DNA from: Euzebyella marina
Lineage (GTDB): Bacteria > Bacteroidota > Bacteroidia > Flavobacteriales > Flavobacteriaceae
Direction: 5' to 3'
Length of the DNA: 64,000 bases
Assembly: GCF_014855515.1 (NCBI RefSeq)
Contig: NZ_JACYFK010000003.1
Coordinates: forward strand, 310,001-374,000
Shown here: positions 52,611-60,989 of the stretch, one piece after another
How the letters are laid out: each line of letters starts with the position of its first letter
Numbering within the stretch: the stretch's first letter is position 1
Notes under the pieces: generated by a model
Database searches by the model: none
What the model was told of the DNA's origin: nothing
The model's input: only the letters and a program-made list of their open reading frames with translations
Position numbers and translations under genes: made by a program

Positions 52611-52880
52611 TTAATGATGGCTATGGCCCTTATGTTCCTCATTGGTTTCAGATGCCAACGATTTGTCCTTACCATACTCGTGTTGCTTATAATTCTGTTC
52701 CGAATGGTTATGCCTACCGTGGCCATGTGCGCCATGCGGCATAAAGAGATGAAACACGAACATCAGGATGATAAAGCCAAAAAGTCCGTTATATCCCGTA
52801 ATGCCCAATGCTGGGGCGAAAAAAATTAATAGTAACGGAAGTCCGCAACCGATAACCATCCATATCCAATGACCTTTCAT
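52611..52880 (-). CDS. small two-helix membrane protein with His-rich tail
   Basis: 89 residues. Two hydrophobic helices (IWMVIGCGLPLLLIFFAPAL and YNGLFGFIILMFVFHLFMPH) are followed by a His-rich C-terminal tail with HGAHGHGRHNHSEQNYKQHE and EEHKGHSHH. The tail contains at least ten histidines in ~35 residues and should bind Cu or Zn. It resembles DUF2933-like membrane proteins. It is adjacent to the HMA chaperone, so metal delivery to the membrane is possible. Confidence 0.65.
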   Translation of the reverse strand: MKGHWIWMVIGCGLPLLLIFFAPALGITGYNGLFGFIILMFVFHLFMPHGAHGHGRHNHSEQNYKQHEYGKDKSLASETNEEHKGHSHH

Positions 52881-52914
52881 GATTTCTATTTTTTAGTTTT
52901 AAATGTTATATACT

Positions 52915-53385
52915 TTAATGATGATCGCCATGACTTTGGCTTTTGCTCAATTCCAATTTGGCCTGTTCAATATTATCTACTCCTTTCTCGGCCATCATAT
53001 CCATGCAAGACTCCATACAATCTTCGCTCATCATGCCTTTTTCATGCATCATTTTCATCATATTGCCCATCATCATTCCATCTTTCATCATGGATTGCAT
53101 CATGTTATTCATTATCATACTATCTTTCATCATCATTTGCATACTCTGGCCTTTCATCATATTACCCATCATCTGTTGGTTGCCCTGCATCATCTGCATT
53201 GCATGGTCGTTCCCTTTCATATTGTCCATGAATTCGGTCATATAGCTGTGATTATTGGCAATTGCATCAAAGAGTGCCGTTCTCGTTTGTGAATTTTCGA
53301 GCATAGCATTAGAATCTGTTTTCTGGCTGCAACTGGATAGGATAACCATTGCGAATACCGAAATAATGATTGTTATTGTTTTCAT
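52915..53385 (-). CDS. methionine-rich lipoprotein (probable Cu(I) binding)
   Basis: 156 residues; lipobox VILSSC (Cys19). Residues ~49-135 contain more than 30 methionines, in pairs and triplets (QMMQGNQQMMGNMM, SMQMMMKDSMIMNNMMQSMM, MMMGNMMKMMHEKGMM), plus EDCMESCMDMM and HGDHH at the end. Met-rich stretches bind Cu(I)/Ag(I) in periplasm, as in CopC/PcoE-like and CueO proteins. The composition is much more biased than neighbours. It probably acts as a periplasmic copper sponge. Confidence 0.75.
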   Translation of the reverse strand: MKTITIIISVFAMVILSSCSQKTDSNAMLENSQTRTALFDAIANNHSYMTEFMDNMKGNDHAMQMMQGNQQMMGNMMKGQSMQMMMKDSMIMNNMMQSMMKDGMMMGNMMKMMHEKGMMSEDCMESCMDMMAEKGVDNIEQAKLELSKSQSHGDHH

Positions 53386-53433
53386 AGTGTTATATTTTAA
53401 TTATGATTTAATTGTTATCTTTTTTTGGAATTT

Positions 53434-53469
53434 TGCTCCCATAGCTAAGCATCTATTACTATGGGAGCA
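53434..53469. repeat. hairpin between cytochrome and Met-rich lipoprotein genes
   Basis: Perfect 11-base arms TGCTCCCATAG and CTATGGGAGCA flank 14 bases. It lies 13 bases after the stop of the cytochrome-like gene. No T run follows in the minus direction, so it may slow rather than end transcription, or protect mRNA ends. Confidence 0.6.
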
Positions 53470-53482
53470 TCTACCTCTAAAC

Positions 53483-53803
53483 CTAATTTGCTGATTTAAG
53501 AAACTCTTCAATTTTTTTACTTTCATTTTCGGTAAGATTGGCCCTTACCCTCATATGGAGGCTAATGGTTTCCCAATCGGTATCGTTGTAATCTGCTGGA
53601 GATGGGGCAATATGACAGCGATTACAGGTCTCTCCCCAAAGCTGTGCACCTGATTTCTCTATCTTGAAATCATCAGCTGTATCCGCTACCGTTTCGGTGG
53701 GCACATCCGAATATTTTTTCTTGGTTGAAGAGCACGCAACCACCGTCAAACCCGTGATGGCCAGTAAGGCCAAGACTATCGATAATTTATATGTTGTTTT
53801 CAT
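53483..53803 (-). CDS. small c-type cytochrome-like lipoprotein
   Basis: 106 residues; a signal ends near TVVACSS (lipobox-like Cys). One haem c motif, TCNRCH, near residue 60, with a possible axial Met in LHMRVRANLT. It lacks a full cytochrome fold signature but is of monohaem size. It is preceded by a barrel protein and followed by the Met-rich lipoprotein. It may carry electrons in the periplasm, perhaps to oxidise Cu(I). Confidence 0.7.
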   Translation of the reverse strand: MKTTYKLSIVLALLAITGLTVVACSSTKKKYSDVPTETVADTADDFKIEKSGAQLWGETCNRCHIAPSPADYNDTDWETISLHMRVRANLTENESKKIEEFLKSAN

Positions 53804-53825
53804 TTTTTTGCTTTTTATGATTCGA

Positions 53826-54983
53826 TTAAAATCCTATGGCCCAATGCAGAAATAATCCATCTGTATTTGTGATTCCATTACCGTCATGGCCTCCTTCTGT
53901 TTCCGTGGTCTGGTAACTCAACTTGACTACAGAACGCCAGCTCAGCCAATAGTTGACGCCAAAGGCATACTGAACTGATTTTTCCTCCCATTCGGCACCC
54001 TCGGGAGCATTGAAATCTGAATATCTTCCAACAAACTCCAATTTCTTGACAAAGTCGTTGCTTGCCATTGTCGGCCTATAGCTCAATTGCCCATAAAAGG
54101 AATTACTTTGGTTATCAAAAGAGTATTCTTCTGCGATACCATCCTCCAGTTCTGTAAAAGTTGCCGTATCCACATTGGAATTATTGTATTGCGCCTTTAC
54201 GTCAACTACGCCGCCTATTCCTGATATTTGTTTGACAAAGGAAAAATCCAAGGCATAGAGAAAGGCACCTATATCTTCATATTCTGAATCTTCTTCCCCC
54301 GTTCCACTAGTGGAATACGCTGAAAACCCTATTTCTGAGGAAGAATCAGAAAAAGGCAGCAACCCGATTCGACCTCCATAAGCCTTGGCAAGATTGGTGT
54401 CCTCATAATTCTCGAATTGAAGCATCCCCGCTTCTTCAGGTTCTAAACTACCGTCCTTGAGACGTGGACCGTTTGTGGAGTACACCGAATAGTTCAAAGT
54501 AGGGCCTCCCAAATCAAATGCCCCTCTTAATTCTACCCCTATACCCGAGGAAGGTGCAATCCCGTCATGCCCATAGCCCAAAGGCGTATTGGGCAATCTG
54601 TTAATCCATGCAGGATGCAAGCGTTCCATAAAAGTGCCAAATGGTAAAAGAAATTTTCCGGCCCTAACGGTCATGTTTCTATTAAGTACATACATAACGT
54701 CCGCATATTCCAAACCGGTTTCCAGTTCGTTCCCTTCAAGAACAAACTCTAGTTCTGCCTCGAACATCAGCCTATCTGAATGTTTATAAAGAAATATTGG
54801 GGCAAAGGCCGCACCCAAAAATGTGGATTCTGTTTCATCCCCAGAATCCATATACTCAAATCCTGTATGCCCGTAACCACGCAGCATAAATTGGGTCTTG
54901 CTCGGTTCAAACGTGTTATAGGTCTGGGCGTATGAAGTTGTACCTAAGACCACTACTATTAGAAAATATATTAGCTTTTTCAT
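53826..54983 (-). CDS. outer-membrane porin-like barrel protein
   Basis: 385 residues. Signal peptide KKLIYFLIVVVLGTTSYAQ; barrel strands FMLRGYGHTGFEYMDSGDE, FEAELEFVLEGNELETGLEY, YGQLSYRPTMASNDFVKKLE, SVQYAFGVNYWLSWRSVVKL and the aromatic end FLHWAIGF. It is similar in layout to phosphate-selective-porin-like proteins. Its start overlaps the stop of the cytochrome c gene by four bases (54980-54983), so they are coupled. It may bring metal or substrate through the outer membrane. Confidence 0.72.
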   Translation of the reverse strand: MKKLIYFLIVVVLGTTSYAQTYNTFEPSKTQFMLRGYGHTGFEYMDSGDETESTFLGAAFAPIFLYKHSDRLMFEAELEFVLEGNELETGLEYADVMYVLNRNMTVRAGKFLLPFGTFMERLHPAWINRLPNTPLGYGHDGIAPSSGIGVELRGAFDLGGPTLNYSVYSTNGPRLKDGSLEPEEAGMLQFENYEDTNLAKAYGGRIGLLPFSDSSSEIGFSAYSTSGTGEEDSEYEDIGAFLYALDFSFVKQISGIGGVVDVKAQYNNSNVDTATFTELEDGIAEEYSFDNQSNSFYGQLSYRPTMASNDFVKKLEFVGRYSDFNAPEGAEWEEKSVQYAFGVNYWLSWRSVVKLSYQTTETEGGHDGNGITNTDGLFLHWAIGF

Positions 54984-55387
54984 TGTTTCAAGGTTCTGAT
55001 ATAGTTAATCAATTCCCATCTTTTCTTTTCGGGAAGAGCGGTTTTATAGGAGGCCATGGGTGAGCGTCCTTCCTCTAGTTTCCAGAAAATTGCGCCATCG
55101 GTCTGGGCTTGGAACTCGGCACTGGTCAAATTGGTCGGTAGCGGCTTTAATCCTGCGCCACCAACGCCATCACCTTTGCCCTTGGCTCCATGGCAGACCA
55201 CACAGAGCATTCTGTACGTCCTTTTCCCGTTTGCCACTGCATCTGTGTCCCCCTTTAAGGGGTTGACAATCTTATCGGCACTTGCAGGGGCTACCCATTT
55301 TTCTTGGGCATGGCCATTGAACCCGAGAATTAACAAACCTGTGACCATTATTATGGTCCAAATACGTATGTCTCTTTTGTTTTTCAT
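54980..55387 (-). CDS. monohaem c-type cytochrome
   Basis: 135 residues. Signal peptide (IWTIIMVTGLLILGFNGHAQ). Haem motif LCVVCHGAKGKGDGVGG at ~60-72, and a likely axial Met in GRSPMASYKTALPEKKRWEL. This is the class I periplasmic cytochrome form used by nitrite/copper enzymes and as electron carriers. It starts the cytochrome-barrel-cytochrome series of the copper-type island. Confidence 0.8.
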   Translation of the reverse strand: MKNKRDIRIWTIIMVTGLLILGFNGHAQEKWVAPASADKIVNPLKGDTDAVANGKRTYRMLCVVCHGAKGKGDGVGGAGLKPLPTNLTSAEFQAQTDGAIFWKLEEGRSPMASYKTALPEKKRWELINYIRTLKQ

Positions 55388-55459
55388 TTTATTGGTATTG
55401 AATTGTTAGTAAATCTATTTTTTGTTGGATGTTTACATCTGCATAATTTTCGTTCTTAT

Positions 55460-56041
55460 CTATATAATTTCGTCAAGGAAGCTTCTTTCCCATACTTGGC
55501 TGTTTTTATAATCTGTCATGCTCAATCCAGTAACATTTTTAAACTGTCTGGATAAATGGTTCACGCTACTATAATCAAGTAGATAGGCTATGTCTGAGAA
55601 CGCATGCTGTTGCAACTGTATGAGCTCTTTGACCCTTTCGACCTTCAGTTTTATAAAGTACTTTTCAATGGTAATGTTCTCTTTTTTAGAGAAAATCTTG
55701 CTTAACATCTTATAATCCCGATGTAGTTCTGCCGCCAAATGTTCGGAAGTCTTTTCCTTAATATGTAAAGGAAGGTCTGTTACAAGTTCGATTAAGGTGA
55801 TCTTGATATTCTCAACGATCATTTCCTCCTCGTTCTTGGCGATTTCAAATCCGTTGGAATGAAGCACCTCCGCTATTTTCAAATCGATTTTTTTATCAAT
55901 TTCAGTAGTGATACGGACTGATAGTTTGCCCAGTTCAAGGGAAAGCACTTCTACACCGATTTCTTCAAGGTCCTGCTTTATGACCTTAAGGCACCGACTG
56001 CAGACCATATTCTTGATCCAGTATTCTCTCTGAGAATCCAT
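55460..56041 (-). CDS. HMA-AraC fusion regulator
   Basis: 193 residues. Residues ~1-70 resemble an HMA ferredoxin fold: YWIKNMVCSRCLKVIKQDLE with Cys14-x2-Cys17, strand VEVLSLELGKLSVRITTEID, and helix HSNGFEI. Residues ~90-185 are an AraC-type DNA-binding domain (YFIKLKVERVKELIQL, HAFSDIAYLLDYSSVNHLSR, QFKNVTGLSMTDYKN). This suggests a metal-sensing regulator in which the HMA half binds Cu(I) or another soft metal. Position between the HYC_CC_PP gene and the cytochromes fits control of the copper-type island. Confidence 0.75.
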   Translation of the reverse strand: MDSQREYWIKNMVCSRCLKVIKQDLEEIGVEVLSLELGKLSVRITTEIDKKIDLKIAEVLHSNGFEIAKNEEEMIVENIKITLIELVTDLPLHIKEKTSEHLAAELHRDYKMLSKIFSKKENITIEKYFIKLKVERVKELIQLQQHAFSDIAYLLDYSSVNHLSRQFKNVTGLSMTDYKNSQVWERSFLDEII

Positions 56042-56184
56042 ACTTTAGGGTTTATTAAATGTTCTAATTGCTTGTGTCCATAAGGACTCATTATTATTTG
56101 GTATTTTGACCAATTGGAGCGAGTGTCGTTGGAATAAAGGGTACGACATTAGAGGGCAGAACGCGATGTCGGCCAACAAGAAGT

Positions 56185-56209
56185 ACAGATTATTGGATCA
56201 ATAATCTGT
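56185..56209. repeat. hairpin after the HYC_CC_PP gene
   Basis: Perfect 11-base arms ACAGATTATTG and CAATAATCTGT with a GAT loop lie 11 bases downstream of the HYC_CC_PP stop (minus strand), upstream of the AraC gene. It may be a weak terminator or an operator for the HMA-AraC regulator. No strong T tract is seen in the transcribed direction. Confidence 0.5.
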
Positions 56210-56220
56210 TTGAAAAAAAA

Positions 56221-56640
56221 TCAAATAAGGAAAGTTTCATGAAGCACAAGAGTGTCCTTCTCTATCCATGGCGGATCATAATTTACAAAGGGAACGATGT
56301 TTTTATCTAGCCCTTCAAATCGATTTATATAGGTGTAAAAAAAGCTATGTAAGAAAACATAGTTTTCGATGCTGAATTCCGCGGTAACCTTTTTAACGTT
56401 GTCATCACCGGCCTTGCTAAATGTTTCATTCCTGCAACAATCCTCGGCTCCTACAGAACACTCCTTGGAAGGACTTTCGCTTTTTTGAACTTTATCATCA
56501 CAAGATTTTGCCTTACCAAATACGGCAATATCCACTAATTTGTTACAACAGAAATGCATATCAGCGCTAAAGGATGTGGTCGCAAAAAGTATTGCGAACG
56601 TCAAACCGATGGATACTATTTTACGTAAAAAGCGCTTCAT
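56221..56640 (-). CDS. HYC_CC_PP-family protein
   Basis: 139 residues; an N-terminal hydrophobic signal or anchor (IVSIGLTFAILFATTSFSA) and then the marks of the family: MHFCCNKL near residue 29, a Cys-rich middle (KECSVGAEDCCRNE), and YDPPW near the end. I recall this HYC_CC_PP family from Bacteroidota copper and mercury regions. It is exported or periplasmic and may bind metal by its five to seven Cys. Function is not known. Confidence 0.7.
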   Translation of the reverse strand: MKRFLRKIVSIGLTFAILFATTSFSADMHFCCNKLVDIAVFGKAKSCDDKVQKSESPSKECSVGAEDCCRNETFSKAGDDNVKKVTAEFSIENYVFLHSFFYTYINRFEGLDKNIVPFVNYDPPWIEKDTLVLHETFLI

Positions 56641-57061
56641 ACTCTAAAATTAGCAAAAAACCGTTTGGGTTTTAAAATTACCTGTCAATTTAAAAAATAT
56701 ATAATAATCTCATTTTTATATAGTTACACTCAATTTAAATGACATTATTTTTCAAAAGTAACGTAAGTGATCAAACACAAACATGACGATCGTCATGTTT
56801 GTAAAAAAAGTTGAATGTAGCAACTCGAATAAAAGCTATTCTTGTTCTTTACTAAACACAATCAGCATAGTACTAAAAAAAATTGTTGACGCTTGCGGGT
56901 ATAGGACAGTATAAATCGGATGCGTTCAAACACTCAATTAGACCCCCTTGTAGAGAAATTATTGATTTTACTATCTTCTATAATATGCGCTGAAGACTAC
57001 ATATTTGTTCTTTGCATACGATTTTTTAGCAAAAGACGTTTATTTTTAAAAAGTCTTTGTT
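56641..57061. other. 421-base divergent intergenic region
   Basis: No gene of useful length is convincing here; an open frame over 56920-57153 runs into the Rieske gene in another frame. The region is AT-rich and must carry promoters for the leftward HYC_CC_PP gene and the rightward Rieske gene. It contains a perfect 26-base palindrome (separate entry). No clear -33/-7 pair was found for either gene. Confidence 0.6.
56777..56802. promoter_or_regulatory. perfect 26-base palindrome, probable operator
   Basis: Half-site ACAAACATGACGA is followed directly by its reverse complement. The core TGAC-N4-GTCA has the half-site and four-base spacer layout of Crp/Fnr-superfamily sites (FNR is TTGAT-N4-ATCAA). 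No T run follows in either direction, so it is not a terminator. It lies 137 bases before the HYC_CC_PP start and 260 before the Rieske start. Confidence 0.65.
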
Positions 57062-57505
57062 ATGGAAAGAAAACAATTTTTACGAAGTTTGGGTGCCGGT
57101 GCCGCGTTTGCCATTGTTTTTCCGTGTGTTCAAGGCTGTTCCAAAGATGGTAACGGAGACGTTTCCCCAGAGGATATGAGACCGATACCTACCGGAATCG
57201 ATTTTACGATAGACCTTAGCTCCAACGAGGGTAATGGCTTACAGAACAACGGCGATTATATTTTGAAGGACTATGTGGTCGTAGTTAAAAATTTAGAAGG
57301 TAATTTTGTGGCGGCCAGTCAGATATGCAGCCATCAACAGACCGAGGAAGTTAGGTTTGTGGAGAACGACGGCGGTATTTACTATTGTTCTACCCATGGC
57401 GCACGCTTTGACCAAACCGGAAAGCCCTTGAACAGTATTACGAGCAACCCTTTAAAAATATTCCAGACTGAACTTACGGGAAACCTACTTCGGGTCTTTG
57501 AATGA
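57062..57505 (+). CDS. Rieske [2Fe-2S] protein
   Basis: 147 residues. Begins MERKQFLRSLGAGAAFAIVF with a signal that ends in CVQGC (probable lipobox). Rieske ligands are in SQICSHQQTEEVRFVENDGG ... YYCSTHGARFD; the disulfide pair of classical Rieske proteins is missing (SHQQ and CSTHG instead of CTHxGC and CPCHG). A small electron-transfer or assembly-type Rieske protein of low potential is expected. It is divergent from the copper island and convergent with the DUF6503 gene, so it stands alone. Confidence 0.8.
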   Translation: MERKQFLRSLGAGAAFAIVFPCVQGCSKDGNGDVSPEDMRPIPTGIDFTIDLSSNEGNGLQNNGDYILKDYVVVVKNLEGNFVAASQICSHQQTEEVRFVENDGGIYYCSTHGARFDQTGKPLNSITSNPLKIFQTELTGNLLRVFE

Positions 57506-57516
57506 ATTAGACTGAG

Positions 57517-58320
57517 CTAAGGTTTGGGTATCGTTTTGATTTTCACATTTTTCAATTGAATGAGTGAGAGTTCTTCCAGTTGGTCATTTTCAAAAGCCTT
57601 CTCGATTTCATCAAAATCAATGCCGTCTTTTATTTTAGGTTGTAGGTTACGGTAATCCTGTATTACGACCCCATTAACGTTGCGCTGGTTGTAAGCTTCC
57701 CGAAACCGCATTCCCCCTTTGCCGGTAAAGTATTTATAGGCGAGGTAGTCCATACTATAATCCTTGACATCGAACCAATAGAGGAACACATCCTCAAAAT
57801 CATCGCCACCGCCCTCTTGCTTAAAAGTAATACGGATTTTATAGTACTCCTTACCTTTTATCAAGTTTCTACCTTGGTCTTCTACAATGACCGCGGGGTC
57901 TTTGAGCCATAATGGAAGAAATGCAAAGTACATCACTGAATTTACCGAATTGGTATAGGCTTTCTCTCTTTTTTCGGTAAGGCTTATCAAGGTATCGGCC
58001 ACATAGCGGACCAGCCCCTTATTGGTATAGACATCCCGTATTTCCGTGCCATCGCCTTTCTTGCCGATTCTTGTGTATTCAAATCGCCCTTGGTTTCTTT
58101 TGTATGTATACTGGTAATCCCTAAAATCAAATGAAGCCTTTGCATTTTTCAATTTTTCGGTTCCCGAAACCGCTATGGCCTTATCGATGATATCTTGTTG
58201 CGCAAAGGAAAGACTAAAAGATAGTATGGATATGATTATTGGAATCGAAAAAAAGAATGGTTTGTTGCTTACTTGTTTCATATAGTCCTTGATCGGTCCA
58301 GTTGTTTTTTGGTAATTCAT
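57517..58320 (-). CDS. DUF6503-family secreted protein
   Basis: 267 residues from ATG 58320, one base after the stop of the upstream membrane protein; an in-frame ATG (MKQVSNKPFFF) 14 codons later is an alternative. A signal peptide (FFFSIPIIISILSFSLSFAQ) precedes FDFRDYQYTYKRNQGRFEYT, YYKIRITFKQEGGGDDFEDV, LYWFDVKDYSMDYLAYKYFT, REAYNQRNVNGVVIQDYRNL. The strand pattern matches LolA/DUF6503-like lipid-binding folds (periplasm or outer membrane). No active site is known. Confidence 0.7.
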   Translation of the reverse strand: MNYQKTTGPIKDYMKQVSNKPFFFSIPIIISILSFSLSFAQQDIIDKAIAVSGTEKLKNAKASFDFRDYQYTYKRNQGRFEYTRIGKKGDGTEIRDVYTNKGLVRYVADTLISLTEKREKAYTNSVNSVMYFAFLPLWLKDPAVIVEDQGRNLIKGKEYYKIRITFKQEGGGDDFEDVFLYWFDVKDYSMDYLAYKYFTGKGGMRFREAYNQRNVNGVVIQDYRNLQPKIKDGIDFDEIEKAFENDQLEELSLIQLKNVKIKTIPKP

Positions 58321-58321
58321 T

Positions 58322-60892
58322 TTATTTCTTGTTTGTTTGTATTCCCTTATTTTTTTCATTAATAGCTTTGGTCTCCGTATGTAAAAAGTCCGGAGCCAAG
58401 AACTGTATCTGTTCCCGTATTTTTTTTGCCTTATCTTCTTCCCCGGTACTGACATATCGCAAATAACGATGGTAAAGCGCCCCCACTTTTACAAATCGAA
58501 TTTCTTCCTCTGCTAAGTTGGAAAGATAGGGGTCCTTCCCAGCAGGAAGATTAGTATTTAATAAGGTCAACAAATCATCCAACTCCTTGCCTGTAATATA
58601 GCTTGCACTGCCCGAATTGGCTTGTTGCGATAGAATAGGTGCCTTAAATTCAATAGACCTTCTGTCATCGGTATTCAGTTCAACACCCGACAACCGATTT
58701 CTAATGGCCTCCAAGTTACCTAGATAAAAAAGACCGGCCATGTGGTTGTTTTCCGGGTCAATTTGCTTACCCACTACATGGACAATATTTTTGCGTAAGG
58801 TATTATCGTTAAGCTGTGAGCCTGCTTCCTGGCCAACGAGTACGATACTGGCCCGGTCCTTGGAAAAATCGGCCCGCCAGAGTGTCACTTGTGGATAAAC
58901 GGCTGCAAATGTAGCGGCAATGGTATTGAAGTTCTCAGGTGTAAGCTGGTATAGCGGTAACCATTGCGCAAAGATGCCACCGGGCGATAATCGCTTTTTA
59001 ACTTGTTCAAAATGTTCAAGGGTGTAAAGACTTCCCGTACCTGCATGCCACGGGGTAAAAAGGTCTCCGATAATAACGTCGAATTTCTTATTGGCGCCCA
59101 GAAGAAAGTTTCTGGCATCGTCAGCTACTATATTCGCCCGTTTATCTTTGAAAAGTCCATTGGTCCAAGGTGAAAAATAACGTTTTGCCGCAGTAACCAC
59201 GTTGGACACCAGTTCAACGGCTACTACATTTTCTACATCATGGTTAAACGCCGCACCTGCCGTGATGCCGGTCCCCAGTCCCAAAAACGCCACATTTTTA
59301 GGTGCTGGATGTATCATAAGCGGAACATGGGCCTGCATTTGCTCGACCAAAAACGATTTCGAATCCCCGAGCACATAAAAATTATCTAATCGCATCTCTA
59401 AATTTCCCGCCAATTGTATTATAGAGACGACACCGTCGCTTGATTGCCAATAATCCAGTACTTTTTCTCCTGTTTTCAATTGTACAAGAGGTGGGTTTTT
59501 CAACACGAATATTCCGAAAATCAATGTAACTAGTAATAAAAGTTGAATAATTTTCTTTTTTCCGGATGCTGGGAAAACAATCAATAGAGCTAAGATGCCA
59601 TACAGAACAGCAATGATTTTTATACTATTCCAGAGGCCGACCAAATCAAGTAGAACAAAACCTGCCACTACCGGCCCCACAAAGCCGCCCAACGAATTGT
59701 AGAGTACTAATTTGCCCGCGATTATCCCAGATGGCATATGGATTGTAGGGGCCGCTTTCAACAGAAAGGGAAACACGGCACCTAAAATAATAGTTGGAGG
59801 CATAATTACTATTAGGCTTAGTTTAAAGACGGACCATATATATGTAAGCCAAGATGCGTTCACTGCAAGGTACTCAAGTCCGTTTGTCACAGTACTGAAT
59901 ACCGTTGGAGATATTCCTATCAAAATTGCGGCCGAGGCCAACAATAAGATCAAAAGTTTTGTTGACGGCGCCCTTAGCCTTACCAGCACATGGGATAAAA
60001 TACCGCCAAGCCCTAGGGATAAAAGGAACACTACCAATATTGCAGCGAACGAATAGACCGAATTTTGTAAAACTTGGGCGAACATTTTAGTCCATAAGGT
60101 TTCGGCCGCTAGTGCCAAGGCCCCGGAAAAAAAGGCGACCGTGATGAATTGGCCATAACCCAATTCGGATGTAGCGTAAGTGGATTTTTCGTGCTTTTCA
60201 GGCCAATCGAAGGCTTCAAGAGTAGCGGGGCGGGGAGTCTTATAAAAGCGGTCGATAACAAGCGCCAGAACCCCTACGGAAAGAGCCAGGGCCATGGCAA
60301 AGCTATAGGTTGCACTGACCCCGTACCTAGCTAACAAATAAAACGCGGCAGCAAAAGCACCTAGAGCGGCCCCTAAGGTATTTACGGCATACAAAATCGT
60401 TCCACGTCTTGAAAGGTCAATTCGGTTTTTCCCGATGTACTGTGCCAAAACGGGAAAGGTGCCTCCCATTAAAAATGAAGGAAAAAAAAGTAATGAAATA
60501 CCAAATACAAACTTGATGACTAAGAGAACGCTTCTTGAAACCCCTAAAAAAGATACGATATCAGAATAGTATTTTTCATAGAAATGGAGGCCAGGAATCA
60601 ACAAGAGTGCCGTTACGGCAATACCTAGCTCCATAAAGCCATATAAGCGAAGTGGCCGTTTAAAACGGGCGGAAGCCTTGCCAAAAAACCGTCCCCCAAG
60701 GGCCAATCCGAGAAAAAAAGCGGATAATGTTGCAGCCGTTGCATACGCCGCATTCCCGAACACAAGTCCCAGCCGGTACATCCAAATCACTTGGAATATA
60801 AGGCCAGCGGTGCCGGACAACAAAAACAAGGCACATAAGAAAATGAAGCTTCCAGAACGTTCAAATTTTGGAATCGCTAACAGGTTTTTCAT
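58322..60892 (-). CDS. fused MFS transporter/spermidine synthase-like protein
   Basis: 856 residues from ATG 60892; TTG 60925 is less likely. The N-terminal ~500 residues are membrane-spanning with 12-14 helices (LFLSGTAGLIFQVIWMYRLG and FPSFLMGGTFPVLAQYIGKN). The C-terminal half is a SpeE-like Rossmann domain: FLGLGTGITAGAAFNHDVEN, ARNFLLGANKKFDVIIGDLF, GGIFAQWLPLYQLTPENF. The 'fused MFS/spermidine synthase' family is common but its substrate is unknown; residues for polyamine binding are not clear. It starts after a terminator behind SusD. Confidence 0.82.
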   Translation of the reverse strand: MKNLLAIPKFERSGSFIFLCALFLLSGTAGLIFQVIWMYRLGLVFGNAAYATAATLSAFFLGLALGGRFFGKASARFKRPLRLYGFMELGIAVTALLLIPGLHFYEKYYSDIVSFLGVSRSVLLVIKFVFGISLLFFPSFLMGGTFPVLAQYIGKNRIDLSRRGTILYAVNTLGAALGAFAAAFYLLARYGVSATYSFAMALALSVGVLALVIDRFYKTPRPATLEAFDWPEKHEKSTYATSELGYGQFITVAFFSGALALAAETLWTKMFAQVLQNSVYSFAAILVVFLLSLGLGGILSHVLVRLRAPSTKLLILLLASAAILIGISPTVFSTVTNGLEYLAVNASWLTYIWSVFKLSLIVIMPPTIILGAVFPFLLKAAPTIHMPSGIIAGKLVLYNSLGGFVGPVVAGFVLLDLVGLWNSIKIIAVLYGILALLIVFPASGKKKIIQLLLLVTLIFGIFVLKNPPLVQLKTGEKVLDYWQSSDGVVSIIQLAGNLEMRLDNFYVLGDSKSFLVEQMQAHVPLMIHPAPKNVAFLGLGTGITAGAAFNHDVENVVAVELVSNVVTAAKRYFSPWTNGLFKDKRANIVADDARNFLLGANKKFDVIIGDLFTPWHAGTGSLYTLEHFEQVKKRLSPGGIFAQWLPLYQLTPENFNTIAATFAAVYPQVTLWRADFSKDRASIVLVGQEAGSQLNDNTLRKNIVHVVGKQIDPENNHMAGLFYLGNLEAIRNRLSGVELNTDDRRSIEFKAPILSQQANSGSASYITGKELDDLLTLLNTNLPAGKDPYLSNLAEEEIRFVKVGALYHRYLRYVSTGEEDKAKKIREQIQFLAPDFLHTETKAINEKNKGIQTNKK

Positions 60893-60930
60893 AAAAAATG
60901 TAATTGACAACTTTGCCTTCAGCAAACTTA

Positions 60931-60967
60931 AAAAGAAAAGAGGCCCTAAAAAGCCTCCTCTCTTTTT
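60931..60967 (-). terminator. Rho-independent terminator of the SusC-SusD transcript
   Basis: Read on the minus strand, GAGGC-TTTTTAGG-GCCTC is followed by TTTTCTTTTT. It lies just after the SusD stop and before the start of the fused MFS/spermidine-synthase gene. Confidence 0.75.
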
Positions 60968-60989
60968 TGTATGACATTTTCAAATATTT

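Noticed and set aside
52869-53292. Plus-strand frames rich in His, Ile and Tyr/Ser opposite the Met-rich lipoprotein gene
   Set aside because: They arise from the repeated Met codons read in reverse (CAT, ATC, TCA); the lipoprotein has a signal peptide and lipobox.
52915-53385. Met-codon repeats as a CRISPR or tandem DNA repeat array
   Set aside because: The repetition comes from Met-rich coding; no constant repeat with regular spacing is present.
51852-53469. Hairpins at 51852-51881 and 53434-53469 as strong terminators
   Set aside because: No T run follows in the direction of transcription, so only hairpin status is claimed.
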